Shown piece after piece: positions 35,191 through 45,254 of a stretch of DNA of 64,000 nt. Each line of letters opens with the position of its first letter. Position 1 is the stretch's first letter. Origin of the DNA: Brassica napus (taxonomy: Eukaryota; Streptophyta; Magnoliopsida; Brassicales; Brassicaceae). A model generated the notes under the pieces. That model ran no database searches. It was not told the DNA's origin and worked only from the letters and a program-made list of their open reading frames with translations. The stretch covers positions 5,662,024 to 5,726,023 of the forward strand of contig NC_063438.1 in assembly GCF_020379485.1 (NCBI RefSeq), in the 5' to 3' direction. A program made the translations under genes and the position numbers.

Positions 35191-35990
35191 AACAAGTACA
35201 AATTATTGTATTATAAATCTTGTGACAATAGTTTTGACCTTTTTTGCTAACTACTTACATTTAGACTTGACATCTTTTTTTTTGTCAAGATATTTAAACT
35301 TGACATCTTAAATATAAGAATCAAGTCGTTTTGGCCTAGTGGTAAAGAGACTCTATTTGGTGTTTTTGCCATGGCTTCGAATAACATTGGTTTTCTAGCC
35401 GTGCTTTAAATAGATTTAATCGTCTACGCGTAGCCAAATACAAGGTTTCATAAGATTAATTTTTTTTAGGCATAGAAAACTTTTGAAATCTCCGCGATTT
35501 AAAGAAAAACAAAAATACTTACATCTGTGCAGGAGTAACAGGAAAAAAAAAGAGCTTTTGTCGCAAGATTTATGATTATAAGCTTACCTCCACTATAAAT
35601 AAATAATATTGCTTTCCAATCCATTTGATTCATTGAAATGATTACTCCACCAGAGAATTTAAAATTTCATAGGAGAATATTCGCATTTCAAGATAGATCT
35701 GGAAAGTATGGCCTACGGGGGCTCCGCTGGTTCTCAGATCCCAAAGTCTTTTTCCCCAAAATACAAGTATGTTTGTATTGTTTTCTTCTTGTACTCCTAC
35801 ACAAAAAATAGATGGATTTGTATGATTGGATTTATGACACTGTACAAGACAGCAAATGATAGTGCAATAGTTAGAAAGTGTGGTAGTATACTTGGTGCCG
35901 CTAACTTTTTTGATAACCATCAGAGTAATAATACATTTCATCAATAAAGAGTTATCTAACAATTCCATTAAAGAGATCAGTGTTAAAAAG
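35191..35990. other. Spacer
   Basis: Open frames exist at about 35640-35970 on both strands, but neither shows a recognisable protein, splice logic or promoter. I do not call a gene. Confidence 0.4.
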
Positions 35991-37102
35991 TAGGCCTGGG
36001 CATTTTAACCTGGACCCGAAAACCCGAACCGGAACTGACCCGAAATCACAGGTCCAGGTACAGGTACAAGTATGTGTAGATTAACCTGTTGGATATTTTA
36101 TTCATAGACCCGTGGGTTCAGGTTCGGATCCGGGTAAGACCCGATACCCGAACGGGTATTAATGGATTTGAAAAAACACAAATAGGCGTGCTTCAAGACT
36201 TCAAGTTACAGCACGTCACTTAATGTTTTGTCTCAAACCTCGGTATCTCCTCGGCTCCTGCAGTCGTTTCCACTCCCCCAAACAGCCTTCAATCTTGAAC
36301 AAAACCTAAAAAAACTTATCAATCAAACTGGAAGACCTAAATCATACTCATCTAATTTCTTCTTCTCTACTTTCTGAGACTTCTCAAAATAATTTTGTGA
36401 TAATTCCTTAATCTAAACCCAAGTTTCTTAATTTTGTGGTAGTCTCCACTTTTTTATTTTTGATAATGGTTTCGTTTCGTTTTTGTCTTGCTCGATGATT
36501 CACTTGATGACTAAGTTACGTTTGTTTGATTCTTTTGATTTTTGAGTTTTGTTTTGTTGTTTTGTGATTTGACTTTTGTTCATTGTTCAACTTGATTTTG
36601 AAGCAAAGAAACTTGGGAGAAGACGTGATGAAGTTGTTGTTTTCTATTTTCTTTTGTTTTTGGATTGAAACTTCATAAGATTTATGTTATTTAGTACTTT
36701 TGTGTGGTTAAATTGTTTGCAAAAACATATAAGTTTGATATGAAATTATGGCTATTTGGTTTTCAATGCTTCGTAAACAGGTTTACATGGGTAAAGATTT
36801 CGGGTTTCAGGTTAAATGTTACAAGAACTACTGAAAAATATCTGAAACTCATGGAACCGAACCGAAAAAAACCCGAAAAACCTGTACCTGAACCGGAACC
36901 GGATGTGATCCGAAAATAACAGGTTCTTTTGCAGGTTTTTTATTTTTAGACCCAAACCGACCCGGACCCGGTAGGAACCGACCCGAATCCGAACCGAAAT
37001 CCTCTCAAGTACCTATTGGGTATAAATTTTCTAGACCCGAAAGACCCGGACCCGAAAAGAACCGACCCGAACCCGACCCGAAGATCCGAATGCCCAGGCC
37101 TA
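35991..37102. mobile_element. hAT-like non-autonomous element
   Basis: A 1,112-bp element with 14-bp perfect terminal inverted repeats TAGGCCTGGGCATT…AATGCCCAGGCCTA, of the T/CAGGnnTGGGCA type seen in plant hAT elements. It is flanked by TTAAAAAG (35983-35990) and TTAAAAAC (37103-37110), an 8-bp target duplication with one mismatch. Subterminal regions are full of inverted ACCCGAACC-type repeats. The centre (36190-36780) is less repetitive and looks like host UTR/intron sequence, possibly captured. No transposase is seen. Confidence 0.88.
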
Positions 37103-37110
37103 TTAAAAAC

Positions 37111-38700
37111 TGGTTCATTCAACATAGTATAACAACCCTGAGGTTTACAGTTTTGTGGAATATATGAACTTTAACTTTTTGCAATTAACATTAATCTTTT
37201 GGCCTAATCCCTCTTTGTTTTTTTTTCTTTCAAATACAGCAAATCTAAACATACGTGTTTAATTTGGAAGTCAACTAATGACAACTCAAAAAAAAAAATT
37301 TGATTATAAATATATAGGCGTAAAATAAATAAATACAGAATAGCTAGTTTATGCTCCGTATTTATTCATTTTGCGCCTATATATTTATGATCAAAAGTCT
37401 TCCTTAAGTTGTCACTGGTTGACTTTCAAGTTAACCACCTAGTTTATGCTTTGTATAAAATGAGTTTATTAATTAATCTTTATGATAGACCCCTAATGCC
37501 TAGTACTTTCCAGCCTGATTAAATCCTTTCATTATCTTAATATTGCTTTGTATTTGTTTGGTGTTTAGTTGATTAATGTTCTGCTTGCTTTGAGCTAATC
37601 TTTATACTTCTAACTATTTGTAATTTCATGACTTTTTGTTATATTTTGCATGATTATGATTTTGTTATTGTTAGTCTTTTAAGACAAATCCCCCGAAAAG
37701 GTATAAATGATTCCATCTCATTTTCTTGCATCTCGAAGAGTATTTTAAACTCCACTCAGTTTCTTATTCTAAACATAGTTTAAAGTAAAAATTCTTTTAA
37801 TCCTATTCTATTTTCTACAATATTTTGTAAAAGTAGATTTATTTTATAAATAAAGTAATATATTATTTTTTGTTCATTACATCATTTTCTTTCTAAGATA
37901 GAGTATGATTAGAACTACAACTCCATTATAAAATTATTCTACTTTGAAAAAAAAAGAATTTTACATTAAAAATGTTCTAATGTATTACAAACAAGTCATT
38001 GTAGTTTGACCTCTAAATTCTATATGAATGCAACCTATCATTCCCTAGTGGTTAGAGGTTTGTTTATGGCTTTTATAAATTTAAATTTTTATTTGATCTT
38101 CTCATTAAAAAGTGAAATCACGTTCACTTTGTTTTCTTTTTTGGTGCAACACCTTCACTTTGCATTTTTTACAAAAGAAAACACCTTCACTTTGTTTCCA
38201 TGTTAATAAAAGAAATTATAAATTTTAAACTACCACTAACGTTAGAATAGTATTTGTATACAGTGCCAAAATATTAAAACACTACGCGTGGGCCGAAAGC
38301 AACGGAGCTTGATGTGTCTGTACACGCAGACGTCTAGATTCCTTTTTCAGTAAAACACACAGAAAGTATTGTTTCCAACTTCCCGTATATTAATTCTTCT
38401 TACCTTACTTCAAAATCTAGCCAAGTTATCAACAAATTATTATATAGTTCCTACATTTAAAGTTTAGAATATTCGAACCTACCGCTTGTTCAAAGGCCTG
38501 AAAGAGCAAGAATAAGTAGATTACATATTGTGATCGATTCAAACAAACTCATTTCATTAAAAAGATTTAACTTTTTCATAGCTGAAACTGGCTCGACCAT
38601 GTAGTTTTGTGTGGCAATTTGCAGTTATTTGTCATGTACCAAACAAAAGTACAAGTCTGTCCCGTTCCAAAATCTAGACATGATGCTTGATCTGGTTCTG
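37111..38700. other. Spacer
   Basis: AT-rich. The inverted sequences near 37290-37400 (TTTGATTATAAATATATAGG and its inverse around 37375) form a foldback of about 110 bp. Another MITE-like AT block is at about 37735-37985. No gene is seen. Confidence 0.4.
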
Positions 38701-38715
38701 AACTTCTGATGCATA

Positions 38716-38927
38716 ATCAGTGGTGGTAGTCCAGTGGCGCTTGAGGGATTAAACCTAATACGGCGAACCCTGGTTCGAACTCCGCTGGCCACACGGATAT
38801 GGGCTATTGCTTTCGGTTCATTTGAATGCCCAGGAGAGGGTCTATCCGTAGGCTGTACCTCCACCCGGGGGTTAGGTCTGTGTCTTCAATAGACCCGGGT
38901 TTAACCCTTTTTTTTTACAAAAAAAAA
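38716..38927 (+). mobile_element. tRNA-derived SINE
   Basis: A 212-bp element with a tRNA-like head, an A box (TGGTAGTCCAGTGG) and a B box (GGTTCGAACTC) of RNA polymerase III. The tail is T-rich then A-rich. It is flanked by a perfect 15-bp target duplication AACTTCTGATGCATA (38701-38715 and 38928-38942), so the insertion is fairly young. Confidence 0.93.
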
Positions 38928-38942
38928 AACTTCTGATGCATA

Positions 38943-40142
38943 GTTTTGATAATTTATTTTTGCTTATTTTAAACATTGTTTAACTTTAAAATATTTCCAG
39001 AAAATTACCGAAGAAAAATTTAATTTGTTTTGTAGACCATGCATGAGAACATTCATGATACACAAGTTACAAAATATGACAGATTCACTCACGGGTGTTC
39101 ACGTCATATATGTACGTATTATTTACATATATTTTGTTGTAGAAGTATAAAAACAATACTCAGAATTAAACTGCTAAAAGTTTGTAGTGTGATGTGTGAG
39201 CAAAGAAAAATCAATTATTTCATCTAACTAAACCCAGGAACGAGGATTGTGTCACAGCCTCATAAAAAATTTGTGGTCTCTATTTGGCTAAAACATACAC
39301 GGATATACCCAACGCTTAAAAAGTGATTTGCCTAAGATAATATTACAAAATAGTAACTTGTTTTCTTCTTATGACACGTCCAGCTATTAGTTGGATTGTT
39401 AACAATCAATCATAATTAATTTACGCCAGTTTAGTATTAAAATTAATGGAGAAGAAAAAAATTCAACAAACTGACTGAAACCCACTTTGTTATAATGTTT
39501 TTTTTTTGTAACTAAACTTTGTTATAATGTTCTAGTGGTATTAATTTATATTTCCATGATTATGATGTTTCATATAGACCTTCAATGCTCATATAAAACA
39601 TCTCTACCTATAATCTATTTGTGTGAGTGTTTATAGACACCAAAACATTCATAATTCAAGGTTAAGTATATAGTTTAGCACCCTGGAACAAAAGAACTTT
39701 TAAGGAATAAATTCACGGCTATAAACACAGTTACAAAAGTAAGATAGTAAAGACAAACTATGACAAACCTGATGCGACTTAGTGATGGTGACCAAAGGAA
39801 CGATCCAGTTTAGAGTCAAGTCTCAGTTTGCATTGCATAGACACGTATAGATAAGATTTGTCCATATACTAAAATTATTTTTCTATTTTTAATAATAATA
39901 AATAGAAAATTAAAAGCGGGGTCCGCACTCTATGCCATTACCATGACATCATGCACTTGATAAACAGTTAAACACACATAAAACCCCAACACAACTTCCC
40001 AAGACTCTCTACGTTTCCTTCATTGTCTTCTTCTCTCTTCCCCTTTATAAAAAAACATCCCATTATCTACATAGATTAGTGAAATCTCTAATCGTCTCAT
40101 AACCAAACAAAACCTTCCAATTATAATTCTCTTTGTTATTTA
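38943..40142. other. Upstream region of the S40-like gene
   Basis: No gene is seen. A TATAAAAA at 40047, 96 bp before the start codon, is the likely promoter core of the next gene. The ~120 bases after it look like a CT-rich leader. Confidence 0.5.
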
Positions 40143-40526
40143 ATGGCTGAGGAATTCGATGAATCTGAGGTTGTATTCTCCGAAGATTTCAACTTCAAGA
40201 GAGACGACGAGAATGAAAACCACATGTTCGGTGTCAAGGAGATGAAGAAGACGAGCCGGATCATCAATAGGACGGAGTTATCAAGATCGCTTCCGGTGAA
40301 TGTTCCCGATAACATGTTTCGGAGGAGGTACGTCGGGAAAGAGGAGGATGAATACTCCGGCGGTGGAGGAGAGATGGTTCCGCCGCATGTCATCGTCGGA
40401 CGGAGGATCCAAGGAGGAGAAATGGCGTTTTCGGTTTGCACAGGTAGTGGAAGAACTCTCAAGGGGAGAGATCTGAGCCGGGTTCGGAACTCGGTTCTCA
40501 AGTTAACCGGTTTTTTGGAGGCTTGA
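40143..40526 (+). CDS. S40/DUF584 senescence regulator-like protein
   Basis: Small single-exon protein of 127 residues in the plant S40 (DUF584) family, nuclear or cytoplasmic proteins linked to leaf senescence and stress. Visible: an acidic N terminus (EEFDESEVVFSEDF), SRSLPVNVPDN in the middle, the MVPPHVIVGRR motif and a C-terminal GRTLKGRDLSRVRNSVLKLT with GFLEA at the end. All of these are typical of the family, and the length is normal. TATA at 40047 supports the start. The position agrees with the DUF584 gene I recall next to the nodulin-like transporters in A. thaliana (At2g34340). The molecular function is unproven. Confidence 0.92.
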   Translation: MAEEFDESEVVFSEDFNFKRDDENENHMFGVKEMKKTSRIINRTELSRSLPVNVPDNMFRRRYVGKEEDEYSGGGGEMVPPHVIVGRRIQGGEMAFSVCTGSGRTLKGRDLSRVRNSVLKLTGFLEA

Positions 40527-42383
40527 ATTAAACCTATTACTAGTACTACTACCCGGTTTTGCCATTTGATTTATCTTCCTATTATTCTTACAATTTACGG
40601 AAAAATTTACCAGTGTTGTTTTATTTTAAGTAAAGCTGGGAAAAATGTGAAACAATTAAAAGAAAAATATGTTTGCAGATTCTTTTAATTTTTTTTAATT
40701 TTCCTCAATTATAAAAGAAGACATCATCAGAGAATTTCGTTTTAATTGTGAGAAGAAAAGAAAGAAAAATAATAGTTGTTATACGTTAAAATTAAAAGAA
40801 AATCCAATTTTAGTCAAGTCTCAAGTGTCTTTTGTACTTTAACTGGAATTATGGAAGAGTGATGAATATATCTGAGTTGGATTTTATCTTGGACAAAAAG
40901 CTGAACTGAAACAGCTGTTCGGTTGTCATTGATTGAGAGAGAGAAAGGTACTAGTAGAAATTAGTTGTGCCACCGGTGATATCAAGGAGAGAAATGCATT
41001 GAAGTTTTCACAAAGTTAAGAGCTTATTAAGCCTTATTTATTATTGGCCCATTAACAACCCATAACCATTTAGCAAATTGAAGTTGTTTTTTCCTTGCTC
41101 ATTAAAAGTTATGGGCTGGTCATGGTTTCCTTGATAAGACCAATACAATTTAGAACCTCCTTTCTATTTTCTACTCTCAGATATAGTTTAAAAATGCTAT
41201 AATAGATTATATTTCTCATTTTATAATTTTGTAAAAAATAAGTTTACTCTAGTTCATTATTCTATTTTTCACTCTAAAATATAGTATTATTGGAGTATAT
41301 CTCAATCCTATTATAAGTTACTCTTTTTTAGAATGAAAAAATAAAGTGAATGATTTGAGATGGTCTAAGCCGAATGAAAACACAGGTGTAACCTATGTTA
41401 CCTGGAATCAAAAGAGGTTACACAAAATTGAAGGTGCAAAAACAATTTTTTTTTAAGTTAGGAAGTTGGTACGTGTTGAAAACGTATATATATATATATA
41501 TATATACTTTTTTACAAAATTTATGAGTAAAATTATATAATTCAAATTTAAAATAAAGCATTTATTCATTTATAATAGTTTTAAATAATTTCATATTAAA
41601 ACTGTGAAAACACGCATAAATAAAGTTTATAGGAAATTATTATATTAATTATTTTAATATTTCATAAGTAACTGAGACAATATATTTGAATATATATGCT
41701 ATATCTCTAATAAAAACCTCAATGATAATTTATAGTATTTGTACATTTATATTCTCTATATTTCATTAATTAAATTTGAGATTTTTTATATTAAAACAAA
41801 TTTTTTTATTGTTTTATTTATTTATGACATTGTATATTTTTAATAAAAAAACGGAAGCATGATTCTAAAAGGGAATCATAAATTTCCAATATATTTTTAA
41901 ATATGATATTTTAAAAGCGTTTTGGAAACGAGATTTCATAAACTTTCACAAGGTTCCGATTCTGATTATGGTTTTGAAACGGAAAGCAGACGTCCGATGA
42001 AGCTTGTGTGCAAGTTACTGTTTAAGGTGTAACGAGCTTCTGATTGGATAAAACGAATAGAATCAAACCGAACCCCATTAAATCATATGAAAGTTTACCA
42101 AAAGAAACGGATCGACTGTAGATATGGAGCCGTATGGACACGTTTAATAGCCCCATGACGACGCCTTATCTCCTGACTTGGCTGTTACAGTGACATTTGA
42201 TTTCCCCAAAAACGTACAGACAAAAGTCAGAGAAACTCAACTCCACATAAACATCACATACAAACAAACAAAGCAAACCCCACTGTGACAAAGAAAAACT
42301 AGAGAGCCTTTAGAGTTAACGAACCAACACCAAGACTTTATTTCCGTTTTTCTCATCTGCTGCTGGTTTACAAGCCGTTAACA
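40527..42383. other. Spacer with a MITE
   Basis: Holds the Harbinger-like MITE at 41138 and a (TA)n run at about 41488-41507. Bases from about 42240 are probably the leader of the next gene. No other gene is seen. Confidence 0.45.
41138..41365. mobile_element. Harbinger-like MITE
   Basis: A 228-bp AT-rich element bounded by GACCA…TGGTC and flanked by TAA on both sides. The interior resembles the element at 34795 (ACTCT…ATATAGT…CACTC). The inverted ends are degenerate. Confidence 0.6.
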
Positions 42384-43457
42384 ATGCCGTCTGGTGCGAA
42401 GAAGAGAAAGGCCTTGAAGAAGAAGGAGCTGGAAGCTTTTGGAGCCAGTCCAAGCAATAAAGGTGTCAATGGTCATGGTACTGTCTTCTTCTTTAAAAGT
42501 ACTACAAGTTCATACTACTTAGTTGAATAATACACGTTGGTCCTAATTTATAAGAATCTTATTTTGGGAATCTTGTGACTTTACTGTACTCAAGAAGAAC
42601 TCATATTCATGGCTTGAACAACTTTTTGTCGAAACATTGAAAACAAATCACACTTTCACTTTCGAATTGACTCGTGTTTGTATCTCTATGTTCTGTGTTC
42701 TTGGTACTTGCAAGTTGCATTATGTTCAGAAGAGAAAGTCTGTTACTGCGCTTTGTAGTAGTTTCTTTGATCATATTAAGTTCACTAAACATCTTAGGAC
42801 ATGATGAGCATGGAAGCCAAGATGAGGGAGAAAGTGATGGCAATTTGAGTTCCCCTGGTTCTCAAGGAAATGGAGAATTTTGGACAAGAGGTCCATCACC
42901 TTCTCCCTTATCTGGTCTGGGGAAGGACACTGTTAAACATAAAACAGAAGATGCAGGCCAAGAGGAGAATGGTGTGGAGGACAAACCACCCAAACCCTTT
43001 TCAGAGAATGTTACTCACAATACCAGTAAAGTCCCTTGTAAAGAGTCTGCTGGTACTTTGGAAACTGGACCTGCTGATGATTTTGTCTCAAAGGTTGTGA
43101 TCCCTGACAAAAACAAGCAAGTTGAAATCTCGGATTCTGTTCAGCATAACTCTGATGAAAGTGAAGAGAAGCATAAACCAGAGGAAGCAAAGGAGGGTAG
43201 CATTCCAGGATCTGCTGCAGAAACAAGCAGAGATTTAAAGATTGTGAGAGAATGTTCTGAAGAGAAGGTATCATCATCATCATCTCTTGTTCTTTCTTTC
43301 TCCCCTCCTGTATTTGAGCTGATGTTTAGTTTCCTTAAATCTGCTGGACATATATATATATATGCAGAGTCTTTTGCCTTCTGGTCCACCAGTTGGTCGA
43401 ACCTCGTGGCTGAGTTGCTGCGGTTTGTTTGATGTGATGGCAGGCTCTGGAAGATAA
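42384..43457 (+). CDS. Conserved plant protein of unknown function, acidic, Cys-rich C-end
   Basis: Exons 42384-42477, 42798-43267 and 43368-43457 join in phase and give 217 residues. The start MPSGAKKRKALKKKELEAFG is strongly basic, a likely nuclear signal. The middle is acidic and Ser/Glu-rich, apparently disordered. The last exon encodes PPVGRTSWLSCCGLFDVMAG and then SGR. I recall this Trp-Leu-Ser-Cys-Cys-Gly-Leu-Phe-Asp end as a conserved motif in a plant family without assigned function. The exon 3 acceptor follows a (TA)n tract. Intron 2 could be retained, which would give a different and longer tail, but the spliced form preserves the conserved end. I assign no function. Confidence 0.82.
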
Positions 43458-43857
43458 TTACAGGCAAGTATTAGCCAAGACTTACTTGGCTACTGTTGAT
43501 TCCTAGCACTGTGTCTGAAACTTTGTTTGCTCACAGAACCACCTACGGATCCAGTGATTAGATTTTATAGTATTTGATTATTTGCTATTGTGATTCATAC
43601 AGTGAGTCCATGAGTTCTCCCCAATATTCTTGACTCATAGTGTGGTAATGAAGAACATGAGTAAAATATTCAACAAAGAGTAGACATCAGAAGCTCAAAG
43701 GACAGCCTTTTGCTAGATAATTATTTTAACAAGAAATATCATCTGTTTATGTCAAGGAATTTTCGTTTCATGAGATCTGAACATAGTTCTATTTTTTTTA
43801 TGTAATACGTATTGTTTTTCGATGCAATTTCTTTTTAATTAGTTTCATGTATATATA

Positions 43858-43991
43858 AAAAGAAAACGATAAACCGCCCCCGACGAGGGAATGTTAAATC
43901 ATAGGAATATCTGAGTGTAGTCGGATTTGAACTCAGCTCGCTTAGCGACGCTTGAATGGCATGCTACCACTCGACCACTAGCACATGGTTA
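43858..43991 (-). mobile_element. Short tRNA-derived SINE
   Basis: The minus strand has a tRNA-like A box (GTGGTCGAGTGGTAGC) and B box (GAGTTCAAATCC) but no paired acceptor stem, followed by a short body ending TTTTCTTTT. It is flanked by TTTCATGTATATATA (43843-43857) and TTTCATATATATATA (43992-44006), a 15-bp target duplication with one mismatch. It is therefore a SINE or retroposed tRNA relic, not a working tRNA gene. Confidence 0.72.
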
Positions 43992-44690
43992 TTTCATATA
44001 TATATACACACACGCACACACACAAAATGATACGTTAATGTTTACTTGGCTTCATCTGACCGCTATCATTCACAATCACACGTTAGTTACTGAAATCGCA
44101 ACAATGCAGTGAAGTTGTGTGAGTAAAATTCCGACAACTTTATGAGCTATCAACCAAGTAAACCAAACTAAATTGTCCACACAAATAGATAAACAAAAAT
44201 TTATAGATTTTTCTTGTTTTTTTTTAACACTGGGTAACACATTACATCCTCGTATAATCTCTAACAGATTCTTTTTGTTTAAACATGCATATTTATGTAA
44301 ATCTTTTCATCATTTGTGATTCTCGTATGGTGGTTTTGAAGCCGAACCAGAATTATTACGTACTTCACCACCAATTGCCCTTGATGGGCCGAACCTCAAG
44401 GCCCGTCAAAGTAAAAGGAATGGGTTTCGATGGCCTAAGACGCGTGGGTTTCATTTAGCTGGCAAGCAGTTCACACACTCGAGTGTCTTCAGATCTGTGT
44501 CGGTGTTCGACGCGGCATGGAATAATAATTATTAATTAATTTTTGTTTTTCTCAACAATAATTATTAATTAACAATCTTCAAAAACACAAAATTGCGCAT
44601 TAATTTTTTAAAAATAAAAAAATCATCCATTTAAGGCCGTCGTTACCCACAAAGCTCGCTCACTGGATTCTGGGGAGTTAAAATTAAAAC
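43992..44690. other. Spacer upstream of the methyltransferase gene
   Basis: No gene is seen. The leader of the methyltransferase gene probably begins near 44650. Confidence 0.4.
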
Positions 44691-44765
44691 TCTAACTAGC
44701 TCCGATCCAGAAAATCTTACTACCTTCCTTGATCATCAAGTTGCAGTCTTAGAGAGGATCTTCTG

Positions 44766-45215
44766 GTAATCTCTCTGTGCCTCTCACTACCAGATCTCTT
44801 TGCTTCTGTCTTGGCGTTGCTTTCATGTCTGATTCGAACTGATCTTGTTCTTTTTTTTCACTTGTAATGTTTTGTCCTGAAACTTTTGCTTCCCAGTTCA
44901 TTAAAATTAGATCCATTTTTGAATCTTAAAATTGTTAGTTAAGTTGTAAGATCTGAGTGTAATTCAGTTCAGTTTGATTGATCTAGATCTGTAAGTATGT
45001 GTCTGTTTTCATATTGTCATCTTCCCAAGTTTAGAACTTTGAGCCTAACCAGCCAACAAACATAAACGGCATGACCAGTTTCATTGTCTATAACTCAGCT
45101 GTGTCTGTAATTGCTAGAGCTTTTGATCGTATAACCAGATCCATTGTAAGAAAGTGCACATCTTTAGTTACTGATCTAAGCTTTACTGATTCCTCCATTG
45201 TCATTTTTTTTTCAG
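44766..45215 (+). other. 5' UTR intron of the methyltransferase gene
   Basis: GTAATCTCTC donor at 44766 and a TTTTTTTTCAG acceptor ending at 45215, 39 bases before the start codon. The T-rich 450-bp intron is typical of Arabidopsis leader introns that raise expression. Inferred from splice signals only. Confidence 0.6.
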
Positions 45216-45254
45216 GTGGATGTGAGTAAAAGGTTTCATTTGAGAACGAGGAAC

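Noticed and set aside
36704..36919. Small protein with Glu-Pro repeats
   Set aside because: The translation comes from the ACCCGA-type subterminal repeats of the hAT-like element.
42674..43432. Continuous 252-residue reading from intron 1 through intron 2 of the unknown-function gene
   Set aside because: It requires retaining part of intron 1 and all of intron 2; the spliced model starts MPSGAKKRK and restores the conserved C-terminal end.
43913..43990. tRNA gene on the minus strand
   Set aside because: A and B boxes are present, but the acceptor ends do not pair and the block sits inside a unit with 15-bp flanking repeats, so a SINE is the better call.
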